Below, one piece after another: positions 22,920 to 34,906 of a stretch of 64,000 bases of DNA. Origin of the DNA: Syncephalis plumigaleata (taxonomy: Eukaryota > Zoopagomycota > Zoopagomycetes > Zoopagales > Piptocephalidaceae). Below the pieces are notes generated by a model that saw only the letters and a list, made by a program, of their open reading frames with translations, was not told where the DNA came from and made no database searches. The translations under genes were made by a program, and so were the position numbers. Where the stretch lies: the NCBI GenBank assembly GCA_025201365.1, contig JAIXMF010000004.1, forward strand, positions 1,481,696-1,545,695, read 5' to 3'. Within the stretch, counting starts at the first letter, position 1, and every line of letters starts with the position of its first letter.

Positions 22920-23655
22920 AACGATAATATGATAATCATTAAATGTGATTTTATATGAGTAAAAACACTAAATGAATTTGTACGTAATTCGTGTTATCCT
23001 TGTTGATTCTCTATAAAACTGGATAGTAGGATGGATATCTGACAGAGGTAGATTGATATTTGTGTAATGCAGCCATGCATTAATAAGATGAACATTCATA
23101 TCTACTTGATGTCTTTGCAATTAACATGTATAGATCTTAATGGTAATGCTTATTTACAATATATGGTACGTATATACTATATAGATCGTATATTGCTCTT
23201 TTAATAGATTGCCCTAATGCATTCTATATTTTATCATGTCCACTTATGCTTGCAATGACTGTGGTAGAATTAACGTGCTAAGGCTACTTGGTCTAGACTT
23301 GATGAAATCGAACATGTATGCATCACCTGTTTATTTGAGAAAACAAATAATAGACCAAAGGGAAACAGTTGAATAAGGCCTTGCAAATGCAATACTAAAT
23401 CTACCAAGTACTTGAATGCTTTAATAGCATGATATTATTACACATTTGATTCTATGTGTAGTTACAATACCATTGGCTTGGATCATACAGGAAATGGTCT
23501 AGAACATAAATACTCGATATACTTGCTCATCCACTTGCAATCACTCAATACACAATGCTAATTCAGATATTCATTGTACTTTACAGGCCTGTTCATCCAC
23601 GACTAAAGCATGTCTATCATTGCCGAGGTCAACAGTAATTGTAGATCTATCATAC
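22920..23655. other. Intergenic, no supported gene
   Basis: AT-rich. A short region near 23,240-23,400 encodes Cys-x2-Cys pairs (CNDCG; in another frame HVCITCLFEK) that could be a relic of a zinc-finger element, but stops occur in every frame. Confidence 0.35.
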
Positions 23656-23658
23656 TAA

Positions 23659-23673
23659 TCCACTATAAAAGCA
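23659..23673 (+). promoter_or_regulatory. TATA box of the secreted lectin gene
   Basis: TCCACTATAAAAGCA, identical to 12,269-12,283, with TATAAAA at 23,664, about 92 bases before the start codon. Confidence 0.6.
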
Positions 23674-23755
23674 CTGACAATATCATGCTAATCCCCTCGG
23701 TTAACTAACATTTATTCAATTCATCATTATCCTAGAAGTAAACAACACTTACGAC

Positions 23756-24271
23756 ATGAAGTCACTATTCTATACCGTCCTCATTGGCATGCTAATGTCA
23801 TCAGTTGCACAAGCCGGTAATAACACGGGTGGATTCGATGGCAAGACCGTTCGTATTCAAATCGGCGATCGTTGTTTGGCAGTCGTCGAAGGCAGTACAG
23901 CTCGATTTATCGAATGCCGACCTGTTTCTTATTTCGATCCCGAAGTAAACTGGAAGGTATTGCAGCACGGTGACTACTATCAACTAATCAATACGAAGAA
24001 TCATCGCTGTGCTCAACAAGACTCCAATGTAATACTGGCTAATTGCGATACAAATAACTCTAAACAGCTCTGGCGCTTCTATTACGAAGAAGGGTACCCT
24101 GCTAATCATTACAAGGTCATTTCCAAGTTTAGCGATGATAAACATAACGGCAAATGGGATTGTATGGAACACGAAGGTGATTTCTTTTTGGGAGGAGGTG
24201 CCCTTGTGAGGGGATGCAACAAACCAAAGTGGACGCAATTCTTCGATATTTTCATTATGCCGAAAGAATAG
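23756..24271 (+). CDS. Secreted ricin-type (beta-trefoil) lectin-domain protein
   Basis: Intronless frame of 171 codons with a clear signal peptide (hydrophobic residues ~4-18, AQA cleavage context). The mature part fits one beta-trefoil of the ricin B-type lectin fold: CLAVVEGSTARFIEC, then YYQLINTKNHRCAQQDSNV, then a QxW-like KQLWRFYY, and later WDCMEHEGDFFLGGGALVRGC. Repeated Cys positions suggest intra-repeat disulphides. Only the carbohydrate-binding type of domain is present; there is no enzymatic chain. It is predicted to be extracellular and to bind glycans, possibly host or prey surfaces; ligand and role are inference. A strong TATA box precedes it and it lies in the palindrome spacer. 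Confidence 0.75.
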   Translation: MKSLFYTVLIGMLMSSVAQAGNNTGGFDGKTVRIQIGDRCLAVVEGSTARFIECRPVSYFDPEVNWKVLQHGDYYQLINTKNHRCAQQDSNVILANCDTNNSKQLWRFYYEEGYPANHYKVISKFSDDKHNGKWDCMEHEGDFFLGGGALVRGCNKPKWTQFFDIFIMPKE

Positions 24272-24279
24272 CGCGCCCA

Positions 24280-25310
24280 TTGATTATCGACGCTAACGCC
24301 AATAAACATTCATTTCATGTGCTGTATAAAGGTACACGCAGTATAAAACAGCAATGCATTTTGTGCATGTACGAGCATAATGAATTGTATGAAGCAATAG
24401 GCAGCTTGTCTTTATTGTTACGTGTATAATAGTAGTAGAATGGAATAAATGACTTGTATTACTAATAAAAGTGCCGGAATAGTAGAATGGAATAAGTGTA
24501 TGAAATGATTGATGCTGAATGAAAGAGAAGAGCGAGTATGCTAGGATAGAGCGTTGATCTGGCAAGTAGAAGGTAATAAAGCAATAATGGGATAGGAAGG
24601 GATAGAATAGAAAGAGTAGTAATGCAAATGGTATACAACAATGACATGCCGATATATATCAAATTGATTCATGTTTATTAATATTGCTAGTGGATGCTTG
24701 TCAATGATGGATGGCAATGAGTGTTGGCAATAAGCATTAGCATGATTGATTATCCCGTCATGTTGTCGTTATTGTTGAATATTAGTTGATTGACATTTAG
24801 AATGGGAATTAGTACATATTGTCTGAATATTGTCACTTGTATTAGCAATGAATAGAAATGTCAACTTACCGAATAGAATGGAAATGGTATGTAGCTAGCA
24901 TCATTGACATTTTGTATTAGTATTTGTGCCTGATTCATTTGCTGTTTGTAGATTGCTTCTAAAGCAGAATGAATTATTGATTCAATAAATAGCTAGATGA
25001 TCAAATGAATCAGTTGGTATTTGGTGTTTACGCAATAGAATAATGAATTAATAGATTAGATGAACTGGTATCAATGTATTATTGACCTGTATATTTATGC
25101 ATACTTGTATTGTTTGTATTGCTTTGGTTGGAATGTGTTAGTTTACGTACAGTTTTATTAATGAGGTGTATTGGACACGTAGTGTATATCATATTGGTAT
25201 TAGTGCACGAGTAAAAGCAAAGTGCAGTAGACTACCGCAAACAAAATGAACAAAATGAACAAAATGGAAATGGACAAAGAATAAGCCACCATAGATAAGG
25301 ATAGAGCAAC
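24280..25310. other. Intergenic, AT-rich, no supported gene
   Basis: Simple AT-rich sequence with TTATTG, GAATAG and ATGAAT words; no frame with protein character. It ends at the inner boundary of the right palindrome arm. Confidence 0.4.
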
Positions 25311-25630
25311 TATCTGTACTCGATGGGCATTTTAAGTCGTGTATTCATTAAATAAATGAAATAGATACTTGGAAATGAATTAGTAAATCATTAATGACAA
25401 TTAGTAAAATGTTAACATGTTTATTAGAAAAGAATCAGAATTAAATTAGTATGAAAACATAATTGTTCATGTAGTTCACTATAGTAGGTATGACACTTTT
25501 GTTTGGACTTTATACTACTATATTAAAATAAATGACAACTCAACCATGTAAGCAAACATAGTTGGTAAATAAAGGGGAGTTGCTTAAGTATATGGCATGT
25601 GTAAATACAACAATGTACATGATTAGATAA

Positions 25631-28600
25631 TTATTCGTTTGATTCTTTCGTATCGTTCTGCGATAGCAAGAATGGCGGTGTGAACAAATCATCATCTAGC
25701 ATGTCGTCTAGTGATGATGAATCCTCCGGCTGTTCACGTAAACTTGCTAGTTGAGCAATAGGCATTAGTTCGGAAGGATAGGAGCTATTTGTATGATAAA
25801 TGGATCTTGCACTTACTTTGATAATTGGCGCTAATACCGGCAAGTGCGCTACTGATATTTAATGATCATTTGTTGCTTTGATGTCGAGTATGAATTAGAT
25901 GGTGCTTGGTTTGCTGGTATGTTTGCATTGGTTACATGTGGTCGATGTGGAGTCGCACAGATAGCGTTATGAGATGAGAAGATAATAGTGAAATCATCAC
26001 CTTGAGATAGTTCCAATGTTTGACCAGATGATACTTGTTCTCGCAATTGATTTAAATAGAGCGAGATGTCCTCATCTATTTCTTCGTTGAATTTACCGCT
26101 TAAATGGCCGCTTACATCAAGATAATTTAATGAAGGATCCGGGCGAGGTTGTTGTGATGTTGTCCATGACTCGAGTATTTCTTCTTTTTGTTGTTGTCCA
26201 TTAGGAGACAGAAGAGCTAGTGGAGATTGGTGTCCATCTGCTGAGTCGTGTTGTACCTTGGATGGCGGTGGATGACAGTTGGTTATCTCCTTATTGTTTG
26301 CTTGTTCTTCCTCATATAATGATGGAGCCAATGGTGCTGGTTGTGTCGCCGCTGATTCCGCCGCATCAGCATTGTTGCAGCGGATTGGGAGACTAGCTGC
26401 TTCTTCTCGCTTTTCTTCGCCGACGTTAGAAGGATTCGATGGAGTTGGTTTCGCCTCACCGGTCTTATGACGGTAGACTGGGAGCTTGCCATAGTATTTA
26501 GAAACTTCCATTGTCCATTTAAGGGCTTCCATATCCTTCTTGCTACATTTAGGTTTTACACGATCCTTCGTGCTACAAATAGGTTCTACAGGATCTTTCT
26601 TATGGTGTAATCCCTGCTTGAGTCTCTCTTGCATCTTCTCGTAGTCACTCTTGGTGTCAATGTGACCTGGAGGAATATAGCGATTTGAACGTTTCTTCTT
26701 GCTAGGAGGCAAGGCCTTCAATTCTAATATGGATTGTTAGTGTATATTAAATAAACGTACGGTTGTTACTCACCTTCCTCCTCCTCCTCTCTTAAGGGTG
26801 ATGGCATTAGTCTTTTCGTTGAACGTAATGCAGCAGCGCGTACTTCTTCAAACGATCTCTCTACGCCATTATGATGCAAAAGCTTCACATTGGCCACCAT
26901 AATCTCTGCATTTGGTGCTACTTTTGCTTTACGTTTAGTAAGCGGTTTGGCTGCCGCTTTAACTTCTTTATCGGCTGCATCTTCAGTGTGTATATAATGC
27001 AATGGATCACGCTTAAGCGATGCCGATTGCAATGACGAATAATCTTTTTTCGATCGTGTTGGAGCATCACAACTTGGCGTCTTCAGTGCCTCATCCAAAG
27101 TACTCTGCTGTCAAATTGTGTTAGTCTAAAGTTGGCTGTTAATCATTTAAACATTACTTACCTTATATTTATAAGCCTTGAGCTTTATGAGTTTCTCAGG
27201 CGCATCTGGACACATCTTAAGCGATGTCGATCGCGATGACAAATCATATTCTTTCGATCGTGTTGGAGCATCATGACTTGGTGTCTTCGGTGCTTCATCC
27301 AAAGTACCCTGCTGCCAAATTGTGTTAGTCTAAAGCCGACTATTGGCCATCTAATCATTACTTACCTCATATTTATAAACTTTGGACTTTATGAGTTCCT
27401 TAGGCGCAACTGGACGCAGCTTAAGCGGCTTTCGCCAGCTGTCGACTGCTGCTTCATTCTTTTTGATTCGACCAGCTTTTGTGCCCAAAACATTCCATGA
27501 CGCTTGAGTTTCACCATCGACAGCAGCAGCAGTTGTTGTTGTAGCAATAGAACCAGATGGTGGTATATTCTCTTGATCCACATAGGCTTGGAGTCGACGT
27601 TTGCCGTTTTCGTTCTTAGCATTAGCTGGTTCATGATGAACTGCTGAAGCTGGTCGTTGATTAAGTGAAGTAGTCTGCTTGCTTAGCACGCCTTTACTAA
27701 TATGGCGAACGGCTGGCTGTTGTTCCACCAATGGTGTCTTCGTTATGGCGTTCTTCTCGAACATGTGTGACACGCCCTTGACTGATTTGGATTCGGATGG
27801 TGTAACTTTAGCTGAAAGCATACGTAATTGGAAATGGAAGAACTCTTCCTCAATTCGTGTGAGCTGTTGAGCAAATCGATTAATCCCTAGTTTGTAGCAG
27901 AGCTCGGCCTCACGCCACCTATAAATAGAGCGTGGTTAGCATGCGTTAGTATAACTAGAATGTATCGACAGTTTTACTAGCGCCTACATCTTTTTCTTCT
28001 CTAAATATTCGGCATATTCCTGGTAGGCCGGTACTTGCTTCTGTCCGATGTTGTTTGTCTCTAGAAACTTGTACACAGCAAGAGGATCGCTGACAAGCTC
28101 GGCGTGCAATAGCGAGATACGTACGTAGCGTGGATCATTCGTATAACGACTACAATTACGGAACTTGCGTGTGCATCGTTCAAGCAGTACAGGCAGCATG
28201 CCTGCGTAGCTATCGCTTTCGAGACAACTATGCAGTGTCCACTCCACGTATCGTTGGTAGACCTCCAAGGGATCATCGAGTTTGTCGGCATTGCTGATCT
28301 CTTTTTCAAATCTAGCACGCTGCTTTTTAAGCGCAGCTGCACGTTTCTTCTTCGGTGTGAAAAACAGGTCGATTAGGGCTGCGGCAACTCGATTACTCTT
28401 CAGCGGTGCGGTATTCTCTTTATGTCTTTCAATAGTCTCCTGATCAACTACACGTGGTACAGGTCCACGTTCGCAATTGTCCAGCGTAGTCGGTGCAGGT
28501 ATACGGGTCTTGGTTGAAGTAATGCGAAATCGCTTTAGTTTGGGGCCGTAGACTTCCTCTTCTCCTCGTACAGGGTCGTCGCCAGGCTTGTACTCGGGAG

Positions 28601-28694
28601 CAATGGATATCGCTTGAGAGTTGACATATTTGGGTAGGTTAGAATTGCGCGCGGGAGTGCCATTGGCACCGTAAGAAATATGTAAGTCTGTCAT
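25631..28694 (-). CDS. MAD3: Mad3/BubR1-like spindle checkpoint protein (right copy)
   Basis: Mirror copy of the gene at 17,425-20,488 with identical exons (28,694-27,988; 27,919-27,367; 27,309-27,163; 27,105-26,775; 26,724-25,854; 25,785-25,631). It has the same KEN box, TPR region, tandem exon duplication and GLEBS-like motif. At least the predicted protein is unchanged, so both copies should be functional if both loci are real. About 530 bases upstream of the preferred start are also duplicated, so the promoter is probably shared. Two identical expressed copies would double the dose of an APC/C-Cdc20 inhibitor. Confidence 0.85.
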
Positions 28695-29417
28695 GGTTGC
28701 TACTAAGCACAGGTATAGGTGCAAGAACACAAGGAAGTATGTGAATGCAGGAAGTGGTGAGAGCATAAGTAAGAAAACCAAGAAGAAATGCATACGGGTA
28801 AAAGAAGCAGTGAAAGCCGCGAGTGTTGTTGATAGTCCATTAAATAGCTCCATCTCATCATTCATATCCACAAATAAGCTCATCTAGATCAGCGCACTGG
28901 AGTCTATCAATACCCTTGCGTAAATTACCCTCGTCTCTTTTATCCACAACAGATAATCACTAGCTGGATCGGCTATTCTCTCTACAAGTAAATAGTGTAT
29001 AACTATTTATTCTGCCTCAGTAAGTCCATCTATTGATTGGTGTACTAACTTCCGTATTAGTGTTCGGGTATATCTGCGCATATTGCTTTAACATCTTTCC
29101 CTATATACACATGATGATTAACTAGATGCGACACTCTAATCATAACTAACTAGATAATATGTAGTCACTTATTTTGGCTAGTAAGTTCATTTTATTTATT
29201 ATTAAATTAATATTTGTTGTTACTCAGAAAAATACACGTACGCTGTTTCAATATTTATTTCTCAGTTATGTTTCACCAATATTACTCTATTAGACTGTTA
29301 TAATATACATTATGTTTGTATGACACCATTAGCACATGCACTAAGATCTATACATGATAATATTAAGGAATGGATGAATGGTACAGCATTTATTATTGGA
29401 TTGCATGCAGAATATAT

Positions 29418-30615
29418 TTAGTTATATGGATGCATAGCAGCAGTAATGACGTGTCCATTGTTATTGTTCACAACAAGTTGGTATCGATTACATAGACATT
29501 CCGGTTGATCAGATCGATAGCTCCAACATCTAGGACATTTATGTCGTGCCGATAAATGTAGAATCATTTGACCAGATGCACCATTCACAGTGTCTATTAC
29601 GTTGTCGATTAATAGTCAGTATCATGGCACACTCATACTTCATACTCCATGCTTACTTGGTAATGATATCGTTTCACTAATAAGCACAGTGTCATTTCTC
29701 GTGGTTAATGTCGACTGTGCAGCAATATTAACCGATGCACATAAGAACAGTTCAGGTAGTTGTGATGCTAATGCGTATTGCTTAATAAACTATATACGAG
29801 CAATATCACTATCGCTATTGTTATTATTGTCGTCTTACCGTATTTCTGTAGTAATCGACCTAGTGGAGACATTGCACTGTCTTCTAGTTCTAGTGTCAGG
29901 TCGATTTGCGCGCTTGTCTTGATTCCCCTGTCAGTCAATGAGATTTGTAAATAAATCATTTGGTATACTGCAGATAGCACTTACTTGGCCTGTCGCACCT
30001 TCTCGACTAGCTGGTAGTACTGACTACGAAGGTGTTGTAGCACTGTCCAGTTTTGCTCCAAAGCAGTATTATGCCAACGATCATCCTATTCATTGCCAAT
30101 GCTCGAGTGTTAGACCACACATAGCTCAGTGATTGCAAGTGTTTACCAGAGATATCCATCCCGAGTGGAATACGCTATCAAATGGTGTCGACCAAGTTGG
30201 CGAGAAGAAAAGCTGAATCTCCTCGGCTAAATGACAAGTAATTGGTGCGAGTGTGCGTGTGTACATCTCAATTATCTATGCGGTATTCCTTGCTTAGCTA
30301 CAGTTGCATACCAAGTGTCGATGACTTACGTGATATACGGCAGTCTGTGCTGATCTTCGTGCCAACGATAATTTGTCGTCAGAGTAAACGCGCTCCTTGA
30401 TAGATTCAAAGTAGAACGCCGATAGTTGTGAGTTGGTAAAGCGATTCAGTTCTTGAATAACTACAATAAACAAGGCAAGTATTAGTCCTACCGTTGCGTA
30501 TGCTATTCACACTTCTTATCGACATACCTTTATTGAACGAAAATACTTGCTAAGCATTGCTAATAAGCGTGGCAGAGCAATGTAGTTCATGTAAAGTGTA
30601 TTGGTCTATCAAGTA
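29418..30615 (-). pseudogene. Isoleucyl-tRNA synthetase, mitochondrial type, 5'-truncated (right copy)
   Basis: Mirror of 15,504-16,701, including the in-frame TAG (30,550-30,552) and the C-terminal CPRCW zinc-finger-like end. The same truncation point in both copies shows the fragment was already broken before, or was homogenised after, the arm duplication. Confidence 0.75.
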
Positions 30616-32099
30616 ACGATGAGAATGCAAAAAGGTTGACGTAATCAATATCCATTATTGCATATAAGTAGCAACGAGTGAACAAATAGAATACAAGATA
30701 AACAATGTAATAAACAAGCAGTAACTAGTAGAATGACTGACTTGTCACGAAGGAGCAAGGAATGAACAAGGAAGGGTGCATGAACACGTATGTCAGTTTA
30801 TTCGAAGAAGCAGTGTATGCTTGTAGGTAGATAGAATATGTAGATGGCAGTAAACAAATAAAAATACAAATAAAAGCATGACGTAATGGTGGCATACAAA
30901 CAGATGACGGAAAAGAGTGGTAAAAGTAAAAGGTACATATTACAACGAGAACAGTGAACGCTTAAACATGATAAATGAACAGGACAGTGATAGAAAACAA
31001 AAGACTAGAACGGACAGCAAACAATGCTTATTGTTATAGTAATAATAACGACAAGTGAGCATGTAAATAGGATAGAGCAAGAGGAAGAGAACAAAGAGAC
31101 AGATAAAGTCATAGAGATAGTATGGCAGAATAGCTGCTATTGGGAAGGTGTATGTTAAAGTGAAAGAGGAAGTAAGTGGAATGTGAAGGACACGAAGAAG
31201 ACGCGTATTACTGAGAAAGTAAAAGAAATAACTAGCATATAGTTAAGAGGAAGTAGACGCGTGTTGCTTACTGACAAGTGGAATGTAGTTGACACAAAGA
31301 AGGCACCTACTATTTAGTGACAGGGAAAATACAGTTGGCATGAGGAAGACAGTATGTGAAAGAAGTCAACAACAAGTGGAATGTAGTTAATACTAAGAAG
31401 ACAGCATTGGTAAAGAAGTAAAGAGAAACAGCAATGAAATGGATACTCAGAAGTGGATCAGTACATCATTAATGTCATTAGACACTAGTAACAAACATGT
31501 CAATTAGTATTAGTACTTATTGATTGCTAATAATAGACAAATAAACTAAATATATTTATTAAGCACCTTTGAATGGCTCTACTTGAATGACAATGCACTG
31601 TTTTGTGTATTTGACATGTGTATAGATTAATTACAATAAAGATATTGCTACAATGATGTCAGCATAATGACGTGACATGCCGTAATGTGTTAGTTGACGT
31701 ATAGATTAGCAATAGCAATATATCATTATATACGAACTACGAGAATTTACATATAAAAATGAAGCTATACAAGCAGCTAGTAGGTTAGAACATCTGCCCT
31801 TTACTGCTTTTATCGCGAAGCATATTGGTTACAATCTTACTCACCTTTTTTTAGTTATATAAAAATTACCATTAAAGCTAAGTTCAAAGAGGGTAGTCAG
31901 CGCGTTTGTAATGCTATGGTGGAGTGCACTTTTGCGTTAGTTACTGGCGTCACTGGAAAGCGTGGTAACACGCCTATCAGTACCGCCACCAACGGCGACA
32001 TTATCGTCGTTGGAATTAAGAACAGAGCCAGCAGCGCTGGTTGCGGCTGCAACGTCGGCAATGCTGTCAGCAGCATCAACCAGCGCACTTGGCGAAGAC

Positions 32100-32393
32100 T
32101 CGTATAATTGGCCACACACTGTAGGATTAGATATCTAGACAAGATAGGCCACAATGACGCAGTCACTTGCGCAAGCGGGAAGCCACAGGTAAGTAGTATA
32201 AAAATTTTATTATATAATAACGGTATTAACATATTATCATTTAGGGCGACCATTTGACCGTGGCCATGATCGAACGATCATACACCGAGATATACGTTAT
32301 CCACAATCCGTCATGCAGCGATTAAAGGGACATCGGGGCGAAGTATGCGCTCTACAATGGAGTCCATCTAGTACACAATTAGCCATTATCTAA
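32100..32393 (+). pseudogene. Cdc20/Cdh1-type APC/C activator, WD40 fragment
   Basis: After an intron-like GTAAGT...TTTAG (32,189-32,245), one frame reads RGHDRTIIHRDIR, then QRLKGHRGEVCALQWSP, then a stop near 32,390. The combination of an SRDR/T-IIxRDIR strand followed by L-GH--EVC-L-WSP is characteristic of fizzy-family WD40 proteins (Cdc20, Cdh1), which recruit substrates to the APC/C. Only about one and a half blades remain. The upstream part (31,916-32,188) does not give a convincing propeller, and the C-terminal blades are missing. It therefore appears to be a broken gene scrap sitting just outside the right palindrome arm. Confidence 0.55.
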
Positions 32394-32399
32394 TGGCTA

Positions 32400-32700
32400 A
32401 CAAAACTAAATTATTACTAATTATATTTAAATAAAATTATTTATTAATAAGTGTGTAGAATTTTATAATAAAATGCTAATAAATCTATTGACTTTTATTA
32501 ATGCCATTCTTATGACTTCACCTTCCCTTCTCTTATCTTTTATTGACGAGTAATGACTATACATAACACTAAGAACAATAAGACAATTTGAATGAAATCA
32601 TTAATAAATCTATGTAGTTTATTAACATTTACTGATAACAATAGTTAATGACTATCAGCGCTAATCGGTTGGAATAGCCCTGTAGGGATGACATCTTACA
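32400..32700 (+). repeat. AT-rich stretch ending in a diverged dispersed-repeat terminus
   Basis: Multiple TTATTAATAAATCTAT-like words, then GCGCTAATCGGTTGGAATAG and CCCTGTA (32,667-32,693). The latter resembles the GCGCAAATTGG...GGAAAAACACTGTA end of the dispersed family. No gene. Confidence 0.4.
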
Positions 32701-32893
32701 ATGTAAATGGTTGAATACGACGGGCTCAGAATTAAAACAGTGTTCTTTCAGTCAACCAATCAACATGCAGGATAATCTTTGCTTTTTCTTTTTCTTTTTT
32801 TTCTTTTATTAGTTCCGCGTCCTCACCATTTTTCTTCTTTACCATTGTTGCTTCTTCTTTTCTTTTGTTAACGACTTTTTTTTATAATCTACA

Positions 32894-34531
32894 ATGGGTA
32901 AAGATAAATCTCTTAAGAAATCCGGCAAAGCCAAGCCTGTAAAGGAAGAACGTAAGTAGCTTGTGTTGCGTATAGTTCTATCAGTGTCTCTTTTATTTGT
33001 TGCCTTGCTCTTTTTGTGTATATGTACGTATGTATGCAATGATCGCTAACACGCTTTTCTGCATTATCTAGCGGTACCCATGGAAGTTGACGAATCTACC
33101 TCTTCCTCCTCTGATAGCTCTTCTAGCGAAAGCGAAGTAGAAGTCAAGCAGACACCCAAGAAGGGAACACCCAAGAAGGAGACACCCAAGAAGAAGGCAG
33201 CAGCAGCAGCAGCATCCTCTTCCTCTGATAGCTCTTCATCATCATCTGACAGCTCATCAGATTCCGATAGTGAAGATGCGAAGCCAACTCCCAAGAAGTC
33301 GACCCCCAAGAAGACCCCTACCAAGAAGGCCGAGTCATCATCATCATCTGACTCTAGTTCAAGCTCGGATTCTTCTGATTCTGAAGTTGCTGGAAAGAAA
33401 AAGAAGATACTAGAGAAGGTGGCCGAATTAGAAGCATCGAAGGCATCGGGAGTAGCCAAATCCGATTCATCTGACTCGTCCGATTCATCCGATTCTGACT
33501 CTTCATCCGAGAGTGAAGACGAGAAACCAGCTGCCAAGAGCAAGACCCCTACCAAGAAGGCCAAGGCATCATCATCATCATCATCGGATTCCAGCTCAAG
33601 CTCTGACTCTTCTGACTCTGAAGATGAAACATCGTCGTCCGGTAAAGCCAAGGCAACTTCCTCCTCAAGTGATTCTGACTCTGATTCCTCATCATCATCA
33701 TCATCATCATCAGATAGTGAAGAGGAAGAAGATAAGCCAAAGGCTACCAATAAGCGTAAAGCCACCGCCGACACTACTGCTGCCGTTGCGGATAGCTCAA
33801 GCAAGAAGTCCAAGGTAGAAGATGGCGAATCAGCCACTATCTATGTGGGTAATCTCTCGTGGAACGTTGACGATGCCTGGCTTCGTTCCGAATTCGAGGA
33901 ATGTGGCACGATTGTGAATGCTCGTATCATGACCGAGGGACCAAATGGTCGTTCCAAGGGCTTCGGCTACGTTGACTTCCAAGATGCTAGTATGGCACAT
34001 AAGGCACTCGAGTTCAACGGCAAGGAGATCGACGGACGTGCAGCACGTATTGAGATTACCACACCTCGTGCCACCACTCATGAACGTCGTGAGCAATCTG
34101 AGGCTAGCGACACATTGTTCGTGGGTAACCTGCCATTCTCTGTTACCGAAGACGCCGTCTGGGAGTTGTTCGGCTACTACGGCGAAGTCAAGGGTGTTCG
34201 TCTGCCAACCGACCGTGAGACCGGTGAATTCAAAGGATTCGGCTATGTGCAATTCGTGTCGCAAGAAGATGCCGGAAAAGCCATGGCTGATTCCTACGTT
34301 GAACTATCAGGCCGTAAACTACGCTTAGACTACGCCGCAGGCCGATCAAACGATGGTGGTGCCGGTGGTCGTGGTGGCGGTCGTGGAGGTGGCCGTGGCG
34401 GTTTCGGCGGTCGTGGAGGACGTGATGGAGGTCGCGGCGGTGGCCGTGGAGGTCGTGGCGGTTTCTCATCTACTACCAACCGTGGTGGATTCAACGATTT
34501 TGCCGGTTCTAAAGTGAAGTTCGACGATTAG
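32894..34531 (+). CDS. Nucleolin / Gar2 / Nsr1-like nucleolar RNA-binding protein
   Basis: Two exons (32,894-32,951 and 33,072-34,531) give about 505 residues. The order is the classical nucleolin layout: a Lys-rich start; a long N-terminal region of alternating acidic/Ser tracts and TPKK-type basic motifs (about 25-265); RRM1 with RNP2 IYVGNL and RNP1 SKGFGYVDF (about 268-340); RRM2 with LFVGNL and FKGFGYVQF (about 357-430); and a C-terminal RGG/GGRGG domain (about 440-490). Such proteins act in pre-rRNA processing and ribosome assembly in the nucleolus. The Ser/Asp/Glu tracts are expected casein kinase II sites. The 5' leader is pyrimidine-rich, as in many growth-regulated genes. The antisense frames over the Ser tracts are composition artefacts. 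Confidence 0.92.
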
Positions 34532-34672
34532 AGTAATATTAATACACTATCATTACTACACTACAGGCTTTTTCCATCCAATTTGCGCAGTTAGCCTTCT
34601 GTTTCTATGAATAAATAATATTTATCACTTACAAGGACTCCTGTATTTTAGATGATTGACGATACAATCTGG

Positions 34673-34906
34673 TTAATTTGTTTTTTGATGTTTGGATCCC
34701 TCTTGATCTTGTCCATTTTGATCTTGATCTTCATTTAGTGAATGTTTTGTGGATGTACTAGGCTCAGGAGGAGAAACGGCACCTCGTTGGAATTGTGTTG
34801 GAATAAGGTTGTCCGCACGAACACTGAGAATAATCTGAATAAAATTCAGACATGCCGCCATATCCCGATTCCATACACGATAATCAATAGCTACTTGTAA
34901 GTACAT
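34673..34906 (-). pseudogene. Fanzor-like (eukaryotic TnpB) C-terminal fragment
   Basis: A short frame reads YRVWNRDMAACLNFIQIIL, then IPTQFQRGA, then a low-complexity tail rich in Ser, Asp and Gln. The WNRDxxACLN motif is the end of the RuvC nuclease domain in Fanzor/TnpB proteins, where the Asp of NRD is the last catalytic residue; a Leu-rich helix and an IPxxFxR motif follow in Fanzor proteins. The preceding zinc-finger and RuvC parts are missing: upstream the sequence switches abruptly into the dispersed repeat at 34,888. This is a fragment, not a working nuclease. Confidence 0.55.

Larger units (their letters stand above)
25311..31713 (-). repeat. Right arm of large inverted repeat
   Basis: Reverse complement of 14,406-20,808 (coordinates sum to 46,119). 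The core shows no differences in any reading frame I compared. Both edges are diverged: about four substitutions in the innermost 50 bases, and different short sequences just outside 31,713, after which weaker similarity continues to about 31,850. Confidence 0.95.

Noticed and set aside
23240-23400. CxxC pairs suggesting a zinc-finger protein
   Set aside because: They are in different frames with stops between; at most an old relic.
33064-33837. 257-codon minus-strand frame of Ser, Glu, Asp and Leu over the nucleolin gene
   Set aside because: It is the antisense of the Ser/Asp tracts; codon pattern and domains support the plus strand only.
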